From: an uncultured Faecalibacterium sp.
GTDB taxonomy: Bacteria > Bacillota > Clostridia > Oscillospirales > Ruminococcaceae
Reading direction: 5' to 3'
Assembly: GCA_934561555.1 (NCBI GenBank)
Contig: CAKTGQ010000001.1
Location: forward strand, 1-64,000
Length of the DNA: 64,000 bases
A program made the position numbers and the translations under genes. The notes under the pieces were generated by a model, which worked only from the letters and a program-made list of their open reading frames with translations, made no database searches and was not told the DNA's origin. This document shows, in pieces, positions 15,048 through 29,600 of this stretch. The stretch's first letter is position 1, and each line of letters starts with the position of its first letter.

Positions 15048-16409
15048 TCAGACCTGCAGGTTGCCGCTGGTAGCAGCATCGGAACCGGCAGTAGCGTCAA
15101 ACTCGTAGTCGTTGCCAGGCAGGATGGCGTTGAGCAGGATGCCTGCAATCGCAGCCACAGCCAGACCGGACAGGTTGATGGTGACGCTGCCAACGGTAAA
15201 GCCAACGCCACCCACAGAGTTGAAGCCCAGTGCGCACACCAGAATGACGGCGGCAACGATCAGGTTGCGGCTGTTGGTGAAGTCCACGCGGTTCTCCACC
15301 ACGTTGCGCACACCGATGGCAGAGATCATGCCGTACAGCACGAAGCTGATACCGCCGATGATGCCGGTGGGGATGGTGTTGATGACAGCCTCAAACTTGG
15401 GGCTGAAGCTCAGGATGATGGCCAACACAGCGGCAATGCGGATGACCAGCGGGTCGTAGATTTTGCTCAGCGCCAGCACACCGGTGTTCTCGCCGTAGGT
15501 GGTGTTAGCGGGGCCGCCCAGCAGACCGGCCATGGTGGTGGCCAGACCATCGCCCATCAGGGTGCGGTTCAGGCCGGGGTCATTGATATAGTTGTGGCCG
15601 ACGGTAGCGCTGATGGCGGCGATATCGCCAACGTGCTCCATCATAGTAGCCAGTGCGATGGGGATAATGGTGAACAGAGCACTGATGAACTCCGGGCTGC
15701 CGTCAATGGCGAACAGACCCATAGCTTCCTTGTGCAGGGGGATGCCCAGCCAAGCGGCCTCGGAGATCTTCTGGAAGTCCACTGCTCCGGTGACCAGTGC
15801 CACAGCGTAGGAGACCAGCACGCCGATGAGGATGGGCAGGATCTTGACCATGCCCTTGCCCCAGATGTTGCACACGATGACAGTGCCCAGTGCCACAAAG
15901 GCCAGCAGCCAGTTGGACTGGCAGTTGGTGATGGCAGAGGGTGCAAGGATCAGGCCGATGGAGATGATGATGGGGCCGGTAACCACCGGCGGGAAGAACT
16001 TCATGATGCGGCGGATGCCAAAGGTGGAGATCAGCAGGCTGGCCACCAGATAGACCAGACCCGAGAACGCAATGGCAGCGCAGGCATAGGGCAGCATCTT
16101 GGTGTTGGCAATGGTCAGGTTGCCGTCGGCATCAGCCAGCATGGGAGCCACGATGGAGAAGCCGCCCAGATACGCAAAGGAGGAGCCGAGGAATGCCGGG
16201 ACCTTCTTTTTGGTGATGAGGTGGAACAGCAGCGTGCCCAGACCGGCACACAGCAGCGTGGTGGAAACGCTCAGACCGGTAAGCAGCGGCACCAGCACCG
16301 TTGCACCGAACATGGCAAACATATGCTGCACACCCAGAATAAACATCCGGCCTGTGCCCAGCTTTTTGGCGTCGTATACGCCCTTGGAGTAATCGATCTT
16401 TTCGCTCAT
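15048..16409 (-). CDS. uraA: Uracil/xanthine permease, NCS2 family
   Basis: 453-residue proton-coupled nucleobase transporter with about 12-14 membrane segments. NCS2 marks include GVQHMFAMFGATVLVPLLTG near the start and GDGLATTMAGLLGGPANTTYGENTG near residue 285, the conserved substrate and proton region (the Glu of YGENTG). UraA (uracil) is favoured over a purine carrier because of the attenuator-like leader, but xanthine transport cannot be excluded. An AGGAGG precedes the ATG. The long leader (about 16623 to 16410) holds a leader peptide and terminator. Confidence 0.93.
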   Translation of the reverse strand: MSEKIDYSKGVYDAKKLGTGRMFILGVQHMFAMFGATVLVPLLTGLSVSTTLLCAGLGTLLFHLITKKKVPAFLGSSFAYLGGFSIVAPMLADADGNLTIANTKMLPYACAAIAFSGLVYLVASLLISTFGIRRIMKFFPPVVTGPIIISIGLILAPSAITNCQSNWLLAFVALGTVIVCNIWGKGMVKILPILIGVLVSYAVALVTGAVDFQKISEAAWLGIPLHKEAMGLFAIDGSPEFISALFTIIPIALATMMEHVGDIAAISATVGHNYINDPGLNRTLMGDGLATTMAGLLGGPANTTYGENTGVLALSKIYDPLVIRIAAVLAIILSFSPKFEAVINTIPTGIIGGISFVLYGMISAIGVRNVVENRVDFTNSRNLIVAAVILVCALGFNSVGGVGFTVGSVTINLSGLAVAAIAGILLNAILPGNDYEFDATAGSDAATSGNLQV

Positions 16410-16434
16410 AGAAAACCTCCTGTACTGTTATTCC

Positions 16435-16473
16435 CAAAAAAAGAGGCATTGCCGTTGAAACAGCAGTGCCTCT
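16435..16473 (-). terminator. Attenuator terminator in the uraA leader
   Basis: Minus strand: AGAGGCA (16473-16467) pairs with TGCCTCT (16448-16442) with an inner partly paired loop, followed by seven T. It lies between the leader-peptide stop and the uraA ribosome binding site. The segment CGGCAA in the loop region could instead pair with TTGCCG earlier in the leader. Confidence 0.75.
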
Positions 16474-16478
16474 GAATT

Positions 16479-16544
16479 TCAGGAACAAGACCTCCACACA
16501 AAAATGGGAAAGAAGCCGCTATGCAGTCGCTCACGCTTGAACAT
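16479..16544 (-). CDS. uraA leader peptide, 21 residues
   Basis: ATG at 16544 with GGGGAGGAG a few bases upstream, a very strong ribosome binding site. The peptide begins MFKRERLHSG and its mRNA has a U-rich part (UUCUUUCCCAUUUUUG). The stop lies six bases before the attenuator stem, so a ribosome reaching the stop would cover the stem and prevent termination. This is the geometry of the E. coli pyrBI leader, where low UTP makes polymerase pause in U-rich sequence. Function inferred. Confidence 0.6.
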   Translation of the reverse strand: MFKRERLHSGFFPIFVWRSCS

Positions 16545-16629
16545 TGTGCTCCTCCCCTTCTTTTTGTGTTCCTTCCAACAACCGGAACCGCTCCGGCAAG
16601 GCAGCAGCAGCGCTGCAGCCTTTTTGATA

Positions 16630-16658
16630 AGTATAGCAGATTTTGGGCTTTCCAGCAA
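16630..16658 (-). promoter_or_regulatory. Promoter of uraA
   Basis: TTGCTG, 17 bp, TATACT on the minus strand with TGC before the -10 box. Predicted leader about 214 bases. Confidence 0.75.
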
Positions 16659-16709
16659 GGTGTTGACAGCTTTTTCTTGCCTGTTACGCCGCGCCGTGGG
16701 CTGCGGGGG

Positions 16710-16738
16710 TTGCGCTTTGGGGCGGAATCGCCTATAAT
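16710..16738 (+). promoter_or_regulatory. Promoter of the cysteine desulfurase-like gene
   Basis: TTGCGC, 17 bp, TATAAT; back to back with the uraA promoter. An AGGAGG lies near the ATG at 16793. Confidence 0.75.
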
Positions 16739-16792
16739 AGAGCCTGTTCTTATTTCCTACTATCATAATGCGTTGATATTACAGGAGGCTCT

Positions 16793-17914
16793 ATGCTCTA
16801 TCTGGATTATTCTGCCAACACCCCCGTGGACGAGGCAGTGCTGCAATGCTTCTGCGAAGCAGAGCGGCGCTACCCGGGCAATGCCAACGCCCACCATCAG
16901 GCAGGCGCTGCAGCAAAGGCTGCTATAAACGAGGCGACCCGCAGCATCGCCCGCTGTCTGGGAGCACCGCCTGCGGGCATTATCTATACCTCCGGTGCAA
17001 GCGAAGCCAACAACCTTGCCATGAAGGGGCTGGCGGCGCTGGGAGGTGCAGCGGGCAGGCACATCCTCTCTACCCCGCTGGAGCATTCGTCCGTCAGCGG
17101 CAGTCTGGAGGCGCTGCAAAAGCAGGGGTACGAGGTGGAGCTGCTAGACATCCTGCCGGACGGCACGGTGGACCTTGCTGACCTGAAAAACCGGCTGCGC
17201 CCGGACACCGTACTGGTGGCTGTGACTGCTGTGGACAGCGAGCTGGGCGTGGTGCAGCCTATTGCGGAAATTGCAGAGCTTTTAAAGGCGTATCCTAACT
17301 GCCATTTTCATGTGGACGCCACGCAGGCTGTGGGGAAAATTCCTGTGCAGTTTGAGGGCATGGACACCATGAGCCTGACAGCCCATAAGTTTTACGGGCT
17401 CAACGGCATCGGTGTGCTGGTCAAACGACTGGGGCTGGCACTGTCGCCCCTCATCCACGGCGGAGAGAGCACTACCCCCTACCGCAGTGGCACACCTACC
17501 GTAGCACTGGCCTGCTCGCTGGCGCTGGCCTTGGAAAAAGCCACTGCGGAACTGCCCGCCCGCGCCGCAGCTGTGCGCAGCCTGAATGACCATCTGCGCA
17601 CAGAACTGGCCAACTATCCAAAGGTACGCATCAACAGCCCCGCAAACGCTGTGCCGCATATCCTGAACCTGAGCGTGCAGGGCGTAAAGGGTACCGTGTT
17701 CCAGCGGGAGCTGGACGCACGCGGGGTGTGCGTCTCGGTCAAATCTGCCTGTTCGTCCGATGGACTACCCTCCCGGGCGGTGCTGGCAGTCAGTCAGGAC
17801 CGGCGCAACGCCCTTTCCTCTTGGCGCATCAGCCTGAGCCACCTTACCACAGAGGAAGAAGTGACCACCTTTCTGCACGCCTTTGCAGACTGTTACAGCA
17901 CTCTGACCCGGTAA
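16793..17914 (+). CDS. Cysteine desulfurase-like PLP enzyme (NifS/IscS family)
   Basis: 373-residue class V aminotransferase fold. Family enzymes remove sulfur from cysteine and pass it to iron-sulfur, thiamine or tRNA thiolation pathways. It opens YLDYSANTPVD; the PLP region shows EANNLA and the Schiff-base lysine in TAHKFYG near residue 197. The catalytic cysteine loop is present as KSACSS near residue 318. The C-terminus lacks the long scaffold-docking tail of IscS. No iscU, thiI or mnmA neighbour is present; it stands alone with its own promoter, so its acceptor is unknown. Confidence 0.88.
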   Translation: MLYLDYSANTPVDEAVLQCFCEAERRYPGNANAHHQAGAAAKAAINEATRSIARCLGAPPAGIIYTSGASEANNLAMKGLAALGGAAGRHILSTPLEHSSVSGSLEALQKQGYEVELLDILPDGTVDLADLKNRLRPDTVLVAVTAVDSELGVVQPIAEIAELLKAYPNCHFHVDATQAVGKIPVQFEGMDTMSLTAHKFYGLNGIGVLVKRLGLALSPLIHGGESTTPYRSGTPTVALACSLALALEKATAELPARAAAVRSLNDHLRTELANYPKVRINSPANAVPHILNLSVQGVKGTVFQRELDARGVCVSVKSACSSDGLPSRAVLAVSQDRRNALSSWRISLSHLTTEEEVTTFLHAFADCYSTLTR

Positions 17915-17951
17915 AAGAGCAGCTAAACAGAAATGCTTACAACTGACATAA

Positions 17952-17997
17952 ACAAACAAAAAAGACCTTCCCGCTCTCCGGAACGGGAAGGTCTTTA
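17952..17997 (-). terminator. Terminator of tuf, shared with the convergent gene
   Basis: AAAGACCTTCCCG pairs with CGGGAAGGTCTTT. On the minus strand TTTTTTGTTTG follows; on the plus strand the tail is TTTATAAATT. Confidence 0.9.
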
Positions 17998-18039
17998 TAA
18001 ATTGCTAGTTAGCCTTGGAACTTACGTTCAAGGACAAAA

Positions 18040-19242
18040 TCACTCAACGATCTTGCCAACAACGCCGGAACCAACGGTACGGCCACCCTCACGGATAGCG
18101 AAACGCAGGCCCTCTTCCATAGCAACGGGGGTCAGCAGCTCAACGTGCATCATGACGTTATCGCCGGGCATGCACATCTCGGTGCCTTCCGGCAGGGTGA
18201 TGATGCCGGTCACGTCGGTGGTACGGAAGTAGAACTGAGGACGATAGTTGGAGAAGAAGGGGGTGTGACGGCCGCCTTCGTCCTTGGTCAGAACGTAGAC
18301 CTGAGACTCGAAGACCTTGTGGGGGTGCACAGAACCGGGCTTAGCCAGAACCTGGCCACGCTCGATCTGGGTACGATCAACACCACGCAGCAGAGCGCCG
18401 ATGTTATCGCCAGCCTCAGCGAAGTCCAGAGACTTACGGAACATCTCCAGACCGGTGATGGTGGTGTTCAGACGGTCGGGCTTAATGCCGACGATCTCCA
18501 TAGCGTCGCCAACCTTGGCAACACCACGCTCAACACGACCGGTAGCAACGGTACCACGGCCAGAAATGGTCATGACATCCTCGATGGGCATCAGGAAGGG
18601 CTTGTCCTCCTCACGATCCGGGTTGGGGATGTAGGAGTCAACAGCGTCCATCAGCTCCTTGATGCAAGCGTAAGCGGGATCCTCGGGATCGTTGGGAGCC
18701 TCCAGAGCCTTCAGAGCGGAACCACGAATGATCGGGGTGTCGTCGCCCGGGAAGTCGTACTCGCTCAGCAGCTCACGGATCTCCATCTCGACCAGATCCA
18801 GCAGCTCTTCGTCGTCGACCATATCGCACTTGTTCATGAACACAACGATATAGGGCACGCCGACCTGACGAGCCAGCAGGATGTGCTCACGGGTCTGGGG
18901 CATGGGACCATCGGTAGCAGCAACGACCAGAATAGCGCCGTCCATCTGAGCAGCACCAGTGATCATGTTCTTAACGTAGTCAGCATGGCCCGGGCAGTCA
19001 ACGTGAGCGTAGTGACGAGCCTCGGTCTGGTACTCGACGTGAGCGGAGTTGATCGTGATACCACGAGCGCGCTCCTCGGGAGCCTTATCGATGTTAGCGT
19101 AGTCCATGAACTCTGCATCACCCTTCAGAGCCAGGTACTTGGTGATAGCAGCGGTCAGAGTGGTCTTGCCGTGGTCAACGTGACCGATGGTGCCGATGTT
19201 AACATGCGGCTTAGAACGGTCGAACTTTGCCTTTTCAGCCAT
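18040..19242 (-). CDS. tuf: Elongation factor Tu
   Basis: 400-residue GTPase that delivers aminoacyl-tRNA to the ribosome. G1 [11 protein letters not shown] at residues 19-29, DCPGH near 82 and NKCD near 137 are intact. Last gene of the str operon; the gap to fusA holds two hairpins on the minus strand (19336-19397), so tuf may be partly uncoupled from fusA. GGAGG about seven bases before the ATG. Codon choice is strongly biased, as expected for a highly expressed gene. Confidence 0.99.
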   Translation of the reverse strand: MAEKAKFDRSKPHVNIGTIGHVDHGKTTLTAAITKYLALKGDAEFMDYANIDKAPEERARGITINSAHVEYQTEARHYAHVDCPGHADYVKNMITGAAQMDGAILVVAATDGPMPQTREHILLARQVGVPYIVVFMNKCDMVDDEELLDLVEMEIRELLSEYDFPGDDTPIIRGSALKALEAPNDPEDPAYACIKELMDAVDSYIPNPDREEDKPFLMPIEDVMTISGRGTVATGRVERGVAKVGDAMEIVGIKPDRLNTTITGLEMFRKSLDFAEAGDNIGALLRGVDRTQIERGQVLAKPGSVHPHKVFESQVYVLTKDEGGRHTPFFSNYRPQFYFRTTDVTGIITLPEGTEMCMPGDNVMMHVELLTPVAMEEGLRFAIREGGRTVGSGVVGKIVE

Positions 19243-19335
19243 TGGAATATCCTCCCTTAATTTAGGTTTTGATATTGGTTACAACAACCCTGCAAAATGC
19301 AGACATTGCACTGCAAGGCTATTCTACTAAATTTG

Positions 19336-19397
19336 TCCTGTAAAATCAAGTGCTTTTACAGGAAATTTTGCCGGAGTTACACTACCCCGGCAAAATT
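19336..19397 (-). terminator. Tandem hairpins between fusA and tuf
   Basis: Minus strand, first: AATTTTGCCGG with CCGGCAAAATT (19397-19364). Second: TCCTGTAAAA with TTTTACAGGA (19363-19336), followed by CAAATTT. They may end part of the fusA transcripts or be processing sites; no promoter for tuf is obvious between them and the start. Confidence 0.65.
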
Positions 19398-19414
19398 CTT
19401 ATGCTTTACAGCGC

Positions 19415-21541
19415 TTAGCCCTTGGTACGGCCAGCAATGATCTGGTCAGCAATGTTCTTGGGAACCGGCTCGTAGTGAGAGGGCTCCATAACATACTGGC
19501 CACGACCCTGAGTCTTGGAACGCAGGTCGGTAGCGTAGCCGAACATCTGAGCCAGAGGCACAAATGCGTTGACACGCTGGGTACCAGCCATAGCTTCCAT
19601 GCCCTGAATCTGACCACGGCGAGCGTTCAGGTCGCCGATAACATCGCCCAGATACTCATCAGGAACGATAACAGCAACCTTCATGATGGGCTCGGTGATG
19701 ATAGGATCAGCCTTGCGCATAGCATCCTTGAATGCCATAGAACCAGCGATGGAGAAGGCCATTTCAGAGGAGTCGACCTCATGATAAGAGCCATCCCACA
19801 GGGTGACCTTGACATCAACAACAGGATAGCCTGCCAGAACGCCAGCCTTCATAGCACCCTGAATACCGTTGTCGATAGCAGGGATGTATTCCTTCGGGAT
19901 AGCGCCGCCAACGATAGCGTTGACGAACTCGTAACCCTTGCCGGCCTCGTTGGGCTCGATCTTGATCTTAACGTGACCGTACTGGCCCTTACCACCGGAC
20001 TGACGTGCATACTTGGTCTCCTGGTTGGCCTCCTTGCGGATGGTCTCACGGTAAGCAACCTGGGGTGCACCCACGTTTGCCTCAACCTTGAACTCACGCA
20101 GCAGACGGTCAACGATAATCTCCAGATGCAGCTCGCCCATACCAGCAATGATAGTCTGGCCGGTCTCTTCATCGGTGTAGGTCTTGAAGGTCGGGTCCTC
20201 TTCGGCCAGCTTTGCCAGCGCGATGCCCATCTTCTCGTTACCAGCCTTGGTCTTAGGCTCGATAGCAACGCGGATAACGGGCTCGGGGAACTTCATGGAC
20301 TCCAGAATGATGGGATGATTCTCATCACACAGAGTATCACCAGTGGTGGTGTTCTTCAGACCGACAACAGCAGCGATATCACCTGCATAGCAGCAGTCGA
20401 TATCCTTGCGGTGGTTGGAGTGCATCTGCAGGATGCGGCCCATACGCTCCTTGTTGTCCTTCACGGAGTTGTAGACAGTAGTACCTGCCTCAACCTTACC
20501 GGAGTACACACGGAAGTATGCCAGCTTACCAACGAACGGGTCGGTAGCGATCTTGAAGGCCAGAGCAGCAAACGGAGCATCGTCAGAAGAAGGACGGGTC
20601 TCCTGCTCTTCGGTCTCAGGATTCACACCCTTGATGTCCTCGACATCGGTGGGTGCGGGCATATAGTCAACGATAGCGTCCAGCAGCTTCTGCACGCCGC
20701 GGTTCTTGTAAGAAGAACCACAGACAACGGGAACCAGAGTATTTGCAATGGTCTCCTTGCGGATAGCAGCCTTCAGTTCCTCACGGGTGATTTCCTCACC
20801 CTCGAGGTACTTCTCCATCAGCTCTTCGTCGTTCTCGGCAACAGCCTCGACCAGAATGTTACGGTACTCTTCAGCCTGCTCGACCATATCCTCGGGGATA
20901 GGCTCGGTGCGCATGTCGTTGCCCATATCGTCGTAGTAGACCTCAGCGTTCATATCGACCAGGTCAACGATACCACGGAAGGTATCCTCCTGACCGATAG
21001 GCAGCTGGATCGCTACGCCGTTAGCGTGCAGACGATCGTGCAGCATCTTGATGCAGCGGAAGAAGTCGGCACCCATGGTATCCATCTTGTTGACGTAGAC
21101 CATACGGGGAACCTTGTACTCGTCAGCCTGACGCCAAACGGTCTCAGACTGAGGCTCGACACCGCCCTTAGCAGCCAGAACGGTCACAGAACCGTCCAGC
21201 ACGCGCAGAGAACGCTGAACCTCAACAGTGAAGTCCACGTGGCCCGGGGTGTCGATGATGTTGATGCGGTGACGGTTCTTCTTGAATGCGACCGGATCCT
21301 TCTGGGTCTCAGAGTGGCTCCAGTAGCAGGTGGTAGCAGCGGAAGTGATGGTGATACCACGCTCCTGCTCCTGAACCATCCAGTCCATGGTAGCGCCGCC
21401 ATCATGAACTTCGCCGATCTTGTGGTTGATGCCGGTGTAGTACAGAATACGCTCGGTAGTCGTAGTCTTACCAGCATCGATATGGGCCATAATGCCGATA
21501 TTTCTCGTCATCTGAAGAGAAACTTCTCTGGGTGTAGCCAT
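19415..21541 (-). CDS. fusA: Elongation factor G
   Basis: 708-residue translocation GTPase. G1 [15 protein letters not shown] near residue 19, DTPGHVDF near 97 and NKMD near 151 are present, followed by domains II-V ending [15 protein letters not shown]. Full length, typical of the EF-G1 form. Third gene of rpsL-rpsG-fusA-tuf. AGGAGG lies about eight bases before the ATG. Confidence 0.99.
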   Translation of the reverse strand: MATPREVSLQMTRNIGIMAHIDAGKTTTTERILYYTGINHKIGEVHDGGATMDWMVQEQERGITITSAATTCYWSHSETQKDPVAFKKNRHRINIIDTPGHVDFTVEVQRSLRVLDGSVTVLAAKGGVEPQSETVWRQADEYKVPRMVYVNKMDTMGADFFRCIKMLHDRLHANGVAIQLPIGQEDTFRGIVDLVDMNAEVYYDDMGNDMRTEPIPEDMVEQAEEYRNILVEAVAENDEELMEKYLEGEEITREELKAAIRKETIANTLVPVVCGSSYKNRGVQKLLDAIVDYMPAPTDVEDIKGVNPETEEQETRPSSDDAPFAALAFKIATDPFVGKLAYFRVYSGKVEAGTTVYNSVKDNKERMGRILQMHSNHRKDIDCCYAGDIAAVVGLKNTTTGDTLCDENHPIILESMKFPEPVIRVAIEPKTKAGNEKMGIALAKLAEEDPTFKTYTDEETGQTIIAGMGELHLEIIVDRLLREFKVEANVGAPQVAYRETIRKEANQETKYARQSGGKGQYGHVKIKIEPNEAGKGYEFVNAIVGGAIPKEYIPAIDNGIQGAMKAGVLAGYPVVDVKVTLWDGSYHEVDSSEMAFSIAGSMAFKDAMRKADPIITEPIMKVAVIVPDEYLGDVIGDLNARRGQIQGMEAMAGTQRVNAFVPLAQMFGYATDLRSKTQGRGQYVMEPSHYEPVPKNIADQIIAGRTKG

Positions 21542-21565
21542 GAAATTAACCTCCTACAGAACAGA

Positions 21566-22036
21566 TCAATAACGGAAATGTGCGAAAGCCTTGTTAGCTT
21601 CTGCCATCTTGTGAGTGTCCTCACGCTTCTTCACGGCGTTACCAGTGTTGTTGGCAGCATCCATGATCTCAGCAGCCAGACGCTGTGCCATGGTCTTCTC
21701 ACCACGGCTGCGGCTGTAGGCAGTCAGCCAGCGCAGGCCCAGAGTCTCGCGGCGGGCAGGGCTGACTTCCAGAGGAACCTGGTAGTTAGCACCGCCAACA
21801 CGGCGGGTCTTGCACTCGAGGCTGGGCATGATGTTCTCCATCGCCTTCTCGAAAGTCTCCAGAGGATCGTTGCCGGTCTTCTCCTGAATCATGGAGAAAG
21901 CCTCGTAAACGATCTTCTGAGCGACGCCCTTCTTGCCATCCAGCATGACGCTGTTGACCAGACGAGTGACCATCTTGGAATTGTAAATAGGATCAGCTAA
22001 GACATCGCGCTTAGCAATGTTACCTCTTCTAGGCAT
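21566..22036 (-). CDS. rpsG: Ribosomal protein uS7
   Basis: 156-residue 30S head protein that starts assembly of the 3' domain of 16S rRNA. It begins [21 protein letters not shown] and carries the [10 protein letters not shown] loop near residue 77. The ATG at 22036 has AAGGAGGG upstream; an in-frame ATG six codons earlier lies before this site and is rejected. In many bacteria S7 represses its own operon through the rpsL-rpsG gap. That gap is 159 bases here and holds a short CCGCTT/AAGCGG hairpin. Confidence 0.98.
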   Translation of the reverse strand: MPRRGNIAKRDVLADPIYNSKMVTRLVNSVMLDGKKGVAQKIVYEAFSMIQEKTGNDPLETFEKAMENIMPSLECKTRRVGGANYQVPLEVSPARRETLGLRWLTAYSRSRGEKTMAQRLAAEIMDAANNTGNAVKKREDTHKMAEANKAFAHFRY

Positions 22037-22195
22037 CTTTCTTCCCTCCTTCACAGAATGATATCATCGGTACTCGAAAGTAATAAAACTCCCGTTGTGT
22101 CACAAAGAGCTGACCTTACATAAACCGTTACCCTCCGCTTTTAAGCGGACTTGTTATTTATATAAAGGAAAGCCGTTTATGGCGGTTGTCCTCAA

Positions 22196-22624
22196 TTACT
22201 TCTTTGCAGCACCGGCCTTAGGACGCTTTGCGCCGTACTTGGAGCGGGCCTGATTACGGCCTGCCACACCCTGAGTATCCAGGGTACCACGGATGATGTG
22301 GTAACGCACACCGGGCAGGTCCTTAACACGGCCGCCACGGATCAGCACGACGGAGTGCTCCTGCAGGTTATGGCCGATACCGGGAATGTAAGAGGTGACC
22401 TCGATACCATTCGTGAGGCGGACACGAGCAACCTTACGCAGAGCAGAGTTAGGCTTCTTGGGGGTCATGGTACGAACTGCAGTGCAGACACCACGCTTCT
22501 GGGGGCTGCTCAGATCAGAGTACTGCTTCTTCTGAGAGTTATAAGTCTTCTGCAGAGCGGGAGCGGTGCTCTTGGTAGTCAGGACCTCACGGCCTTTGCG
22601 TACAAGCTGGTTAAAAGTAGGCAT
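22196..22624 (-). CDS. rpsL: Ribosomal protein uS12
   Basis: 142-residue decoding-centre protein, first gene of the str operon. The streptomycin-resistance sites are wild type: lysine in [11 protein letters not shown] and lysine in [14 protein letters not shown] lies seven bases before the ATG. A full-consensus promoter lies at 22713-22741, about 90 bases upstream, so the operon is separately transcribed from rpoBC. Confidence 0.99.
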   Translation of the reverse strand: MPTFNQLVRKGREVLTTKSTAPALQKTYNSQKKQYSDLSSPQKRGVCTAVRTMTPKKPNSALRKVARVRLTNGIEVTSYIPGIGHNLQEHSVVLIRGGRVKDLPGVRYHIIRGTLDTQGVAGRNQARSKYGAKRPKAGAAKK

Positions 22625-22712
22625 TTTGTTTCTCCTTTCTTAATGATGAACATCGGAAGTATTTTCCGACTTTTTTGCCGCACTATCCCCATGAGGGACG
22701 CGCAACAGTTAT

Positions 22713-22741
22713 ATAATACCCGCTTTGCAGCCGGATGTCAA
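22713..22741 (-). promoter_or_regulatory. Promoter of the str operon
   Basis: TTGACA, 17 bp, TATTAT on the minus strand. Confidence 0.85.
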
Positions 22742-22844
22742 CAGTTTTTGCAAATTTTTTTGTATTTATTCCAGATTTTTTCTTTTGGGCAGTTTTCGAC
22801 AGAAAAAGTGCCTTTTCCCTCCCCTGCCGTGCTGCTTTTTGCAC

Positions 22845-22885
22845 GCAAAAACCGCCCCGCAGGCTTTTGCCCACGGAGCGGTTTT
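22845..22885 (-). terminator. Terminator of rpoBC
   Basis: Minus strand: AACCGCTCCG pairs with CGGGGCGGTT across a CTGC-containing loop, followed by TTTGCG. Confidence 0.85.
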
Positions 22886-22918
22886 GTTTAGTTTATCAGA
22901 TCCTGACGGATGCTGCGC

Positions 22919-26491
<3,573 letters not shown>

Positions 26492-26544
26492 GAAACGAAC
26501 CCTTTCTTAATCTCTAGTTGTTTCGATGATGACAGGCGACTTAT

Positions 26545-26596
26545 AAAACCCGCTGCTCTCCCCTGCCTGCGGTGGCAGCACGCACACCGCAGCGGG
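26545..26596 (-). terminator. Terminator-like hairpin between rpoB and rpoC
   Basis: Minus strand: CCCGCTGC (26596-26589) pairs with GCAGCGGG (26556-26549), followed by TTTTAT. The 125-base gap holds no good promoter for rpoC, so the hairpin may act as a partial terminator or an RNA-processing site. Confidence 0.55.
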
Positions 26597-26616
26597 AAAA
26601 CAGCCTTTCAAAGGGT

Positions 26617-29600
26617 TTATTCGTCAAAATCCACTTCATCGGAGGATGCGGACTCTGCAGAGGCAGAGTTATCGTCCTCCAGCACAGAAGGATCATCGAA
26701 ACCTGCATCGGCGTCCTTGATGTTGTAGTCAGTCAGCTCGCTCTCCTGCACCACAGTCTCGGTGCCGGCAACATCACGCATATCAAAGCCGGTCTCTTCG
26801 TCGTCGAAGTTCTGGCGCATGTCGATCTCGTTGCCGTCCTTATCCTGCACGATCACGTCCATACCCAAAGACTGCAGTTCCTTCAGCATAACGCGGAAGG
26901 ACTCAGGGATGCCGGGCTGCGGGATGGGCTCACCCTTGACGATGGCTTCGTAGGTCTTGACACGGCCCTCCACGTCATCGGACTTGACAGTCAGGATCTC
27001 CTGCAGGGTGTAAGCGGCACCGTAAGCTTCCAGTGCCCAGACCTCCATCTCGCCGAAGCGCTGACCGCCGAACTGAGCCTTGCCGCCCAGAGGCTGCTGG
27101 GTGACCAGAGAGTAGGGGCCGGTGGAGCGGGCGTGGATCTTATCATCGACCAGGTGATGCAACTTGAGGTAGTACATATAACCAACGGTAACGCGGTTAT
27201 CGAACTTTTCACCGGTACGGCCATCGTAAACGGTGGTCTTGCCGTCACGATCCAGCTCGATCTTGGAGAAGTCGATGATGTGGCCCTTCTCGCCCATGAT
27301 CTTGGGGAGCTTGGTGGGATATGCGGGAGCATTCTCGCCATGCCACATCTCGCGGGCGGTATCAAAGGTATCGCCGATGTCGTTCTCGCGAGCAGAGTCA
27401 AAGACGGGGGTCATGACCTTGATGCCGCAGGCCTTGGCAGCGTAGCCGAGGTTGACTTCCAGCACCTGACCGATGTTCATACGGGAAGGCACGCCCAGCG
27501 GGTTCAGCACGATGTCCAGCGGAGTGCCGTCGGGCAGGTAGGGCATATCTTCCTGCGGCAGGATGCGGGAAACGACACCCTTGTTACCGTGACGGCCTGC
27601 CATCTTATCGCCGACGCTGATCTTACGCTTCTGGGCGATATAGCAGCGGACGACCTCGCGCACACCGGGCTGCAGCTCATCGCTGTTCTCCGGGGTAAAG
27701 ACCTTGACATCCACAATGATGCCGTATGCGCCGTGGGGCACACGCAGGGAGGTGTCGCGCACCTCGCGGGCCTTCTCGCCGAAGATGGCGCGCAGCAGGC
27801 GCTCCTCGGCGGTCAGCTCGGTCTCGCCCTTCGGGGTGACCTTACCGACCAGAATATCACCGCTCTTGACCTCGGCGCCGATGCGGATGATGCCGCGCTC
27901 GTCCAGATCCTTCAGGGCATCCTCAGAAACGTTGGGGATGTCGCGGGTGATCTCCTCGGGTCCCAGCTTGGTATCGCGGCTCTCGGTCTCGTACTCCTCG
28001 ATGTGGATGGAGGTGTACACGTCCTCGCGCACGATCTTCTCGTTCAGCAGAACGGCGTCCTCGTAGTTGTAGCCCTCCCAGGTCATGAAGCCGATCAGGG
28101 CGTTCTTACCCAGAGAGATCTCACCGTTGCGCATTGCGGGGCCATCGGCCAGCACCTGACCGGCGGTAACAGTCTCGCCGACTTCCACGATGGGACGCTG
28201 GTTGATGCAGGTGCCTGCGTTGGAGCGGGCAAACTTGATCAGAGAGTAATCCTCCAGAGCGCCCTGCTCATTGCGTACAATAATGTGGTCGGCATCGACC
28301 TTCTCCACAACACCGTTGCTCTTAGCCAGCACAGCGGTGCCGGAGTCGGTAGCAGCCTTGTACTCCATACCGGTAGCAACAATGGGCTGCTGAGTGACCA
28401 TCAGAGGCACTGCCTGACGCTGCATGTTAGAGCCCATCAGTGCACGGTTACAGTCATCGTTCTCCAGGAAGGGGATGCAGGCGGTAGCAACAGAGACCAT
28501 CATTCGCGGAGAAACGTCCATGTAATCGACCTTCTCTGCGTCGATTTCCAGGATCTCATCGCGGCGGCGGGCAGACACGCGGGGACGGACGAAGTGCTTG
28601 CCTTCGTCCAGCGGCTCGTTGGCCTGTGCCACAACGTACTCGTCCTCCACATCAGCGGTCATATACTCCACCTCGTCGGTGACGACCTGCTCGATAAGGT
28701 TGTTGTTCTCGTCGTAGACCTTCTTGACCTTGCGGTAGGGGGCCTCCACGAAGCCGTACTCGTTGATCTTGGCGTAGGATGCCAGATAGGAGATCAGACC
28801 GATGTTGGGGCCTTCAGGGGTCTCGATAGGGCACATACGGCCGTAGTGGCTGTAATGAACGTCGCGGACTTCGAAGCCTGCGCGGTCACGGCTCAGACCG
28901 CCGGGGCCCAGAGCAGACAGACGACGCTTATGGGTCAGCTCAGCCAGAGGGTTATTCTGATCCATGAACTGAGACAGCGGAGAGGAGCCAAAGAACTCCT
29001 TGATGGCTGCCACCACAGGACGGATGTTGATCAGTGCCTGCGGAGTGATGACGCTCTGATCCTGACTCTGCAGGGTCATGCGCTCACGGATGACGCGCTC
29101 CATACGGGAGAAGCCGATGCGGAACTGGTTCTGCAGCAGCTCACCCACGCTGCGGATACGGCGGTTGCCCAGATGGTCGATATCATCGGTGGTGCCGATG
29201 CCGTAGCCCAGATCGTTCAGGTAGTTGATGGAGGACAGGATATCGTCGATGGTGACGGTACGGCCGATGAGCAGGTCGTGATCCTTCTTCAGGCTCTCCA
29301 TGACCTCCTCGGCGCTGGAAGCGTTATCGAGGATCTTGCGCAGCTCCTTGAGGTTGCAGCGCTCGTTGATGCCGCACTCCTTGACATCTACGCCCTTGAA
29401 TGCGGGGTAGTAGTTGTCAATGATAGCCTGTGCGTCCACGCAGCCGTTGGTGATGACCTTGACCTTGTGGGGCTTATCCTGCATGGGATCATCGATCTTC
29501 AGCACCACCAGATCCACACCGGCGGCATCGATCTGCTCGGCTACCTTGCGCTCGATCTTCTTGTCAGCTTCGATCAGGATCTCGCCGGTGAAGGGGTCCA

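Noticed and set aside
16410..16629. PyrR-binding site or purine riboswitch in the uraA leader
   Set aside because: No PyrR consensus (UCC-N-GNGAGG) and no purine riboswitch core; the leader peptide with terminator explains the layout better.
19475..22600. Streptomycin or rifampicin resistance changes in rpsL and rpoB
   Set aside because: Known resistance positions (Lys in TPKKPNS and GGRVKDLP; rifampicin region of rpoB) carry the usual wild-type residues.
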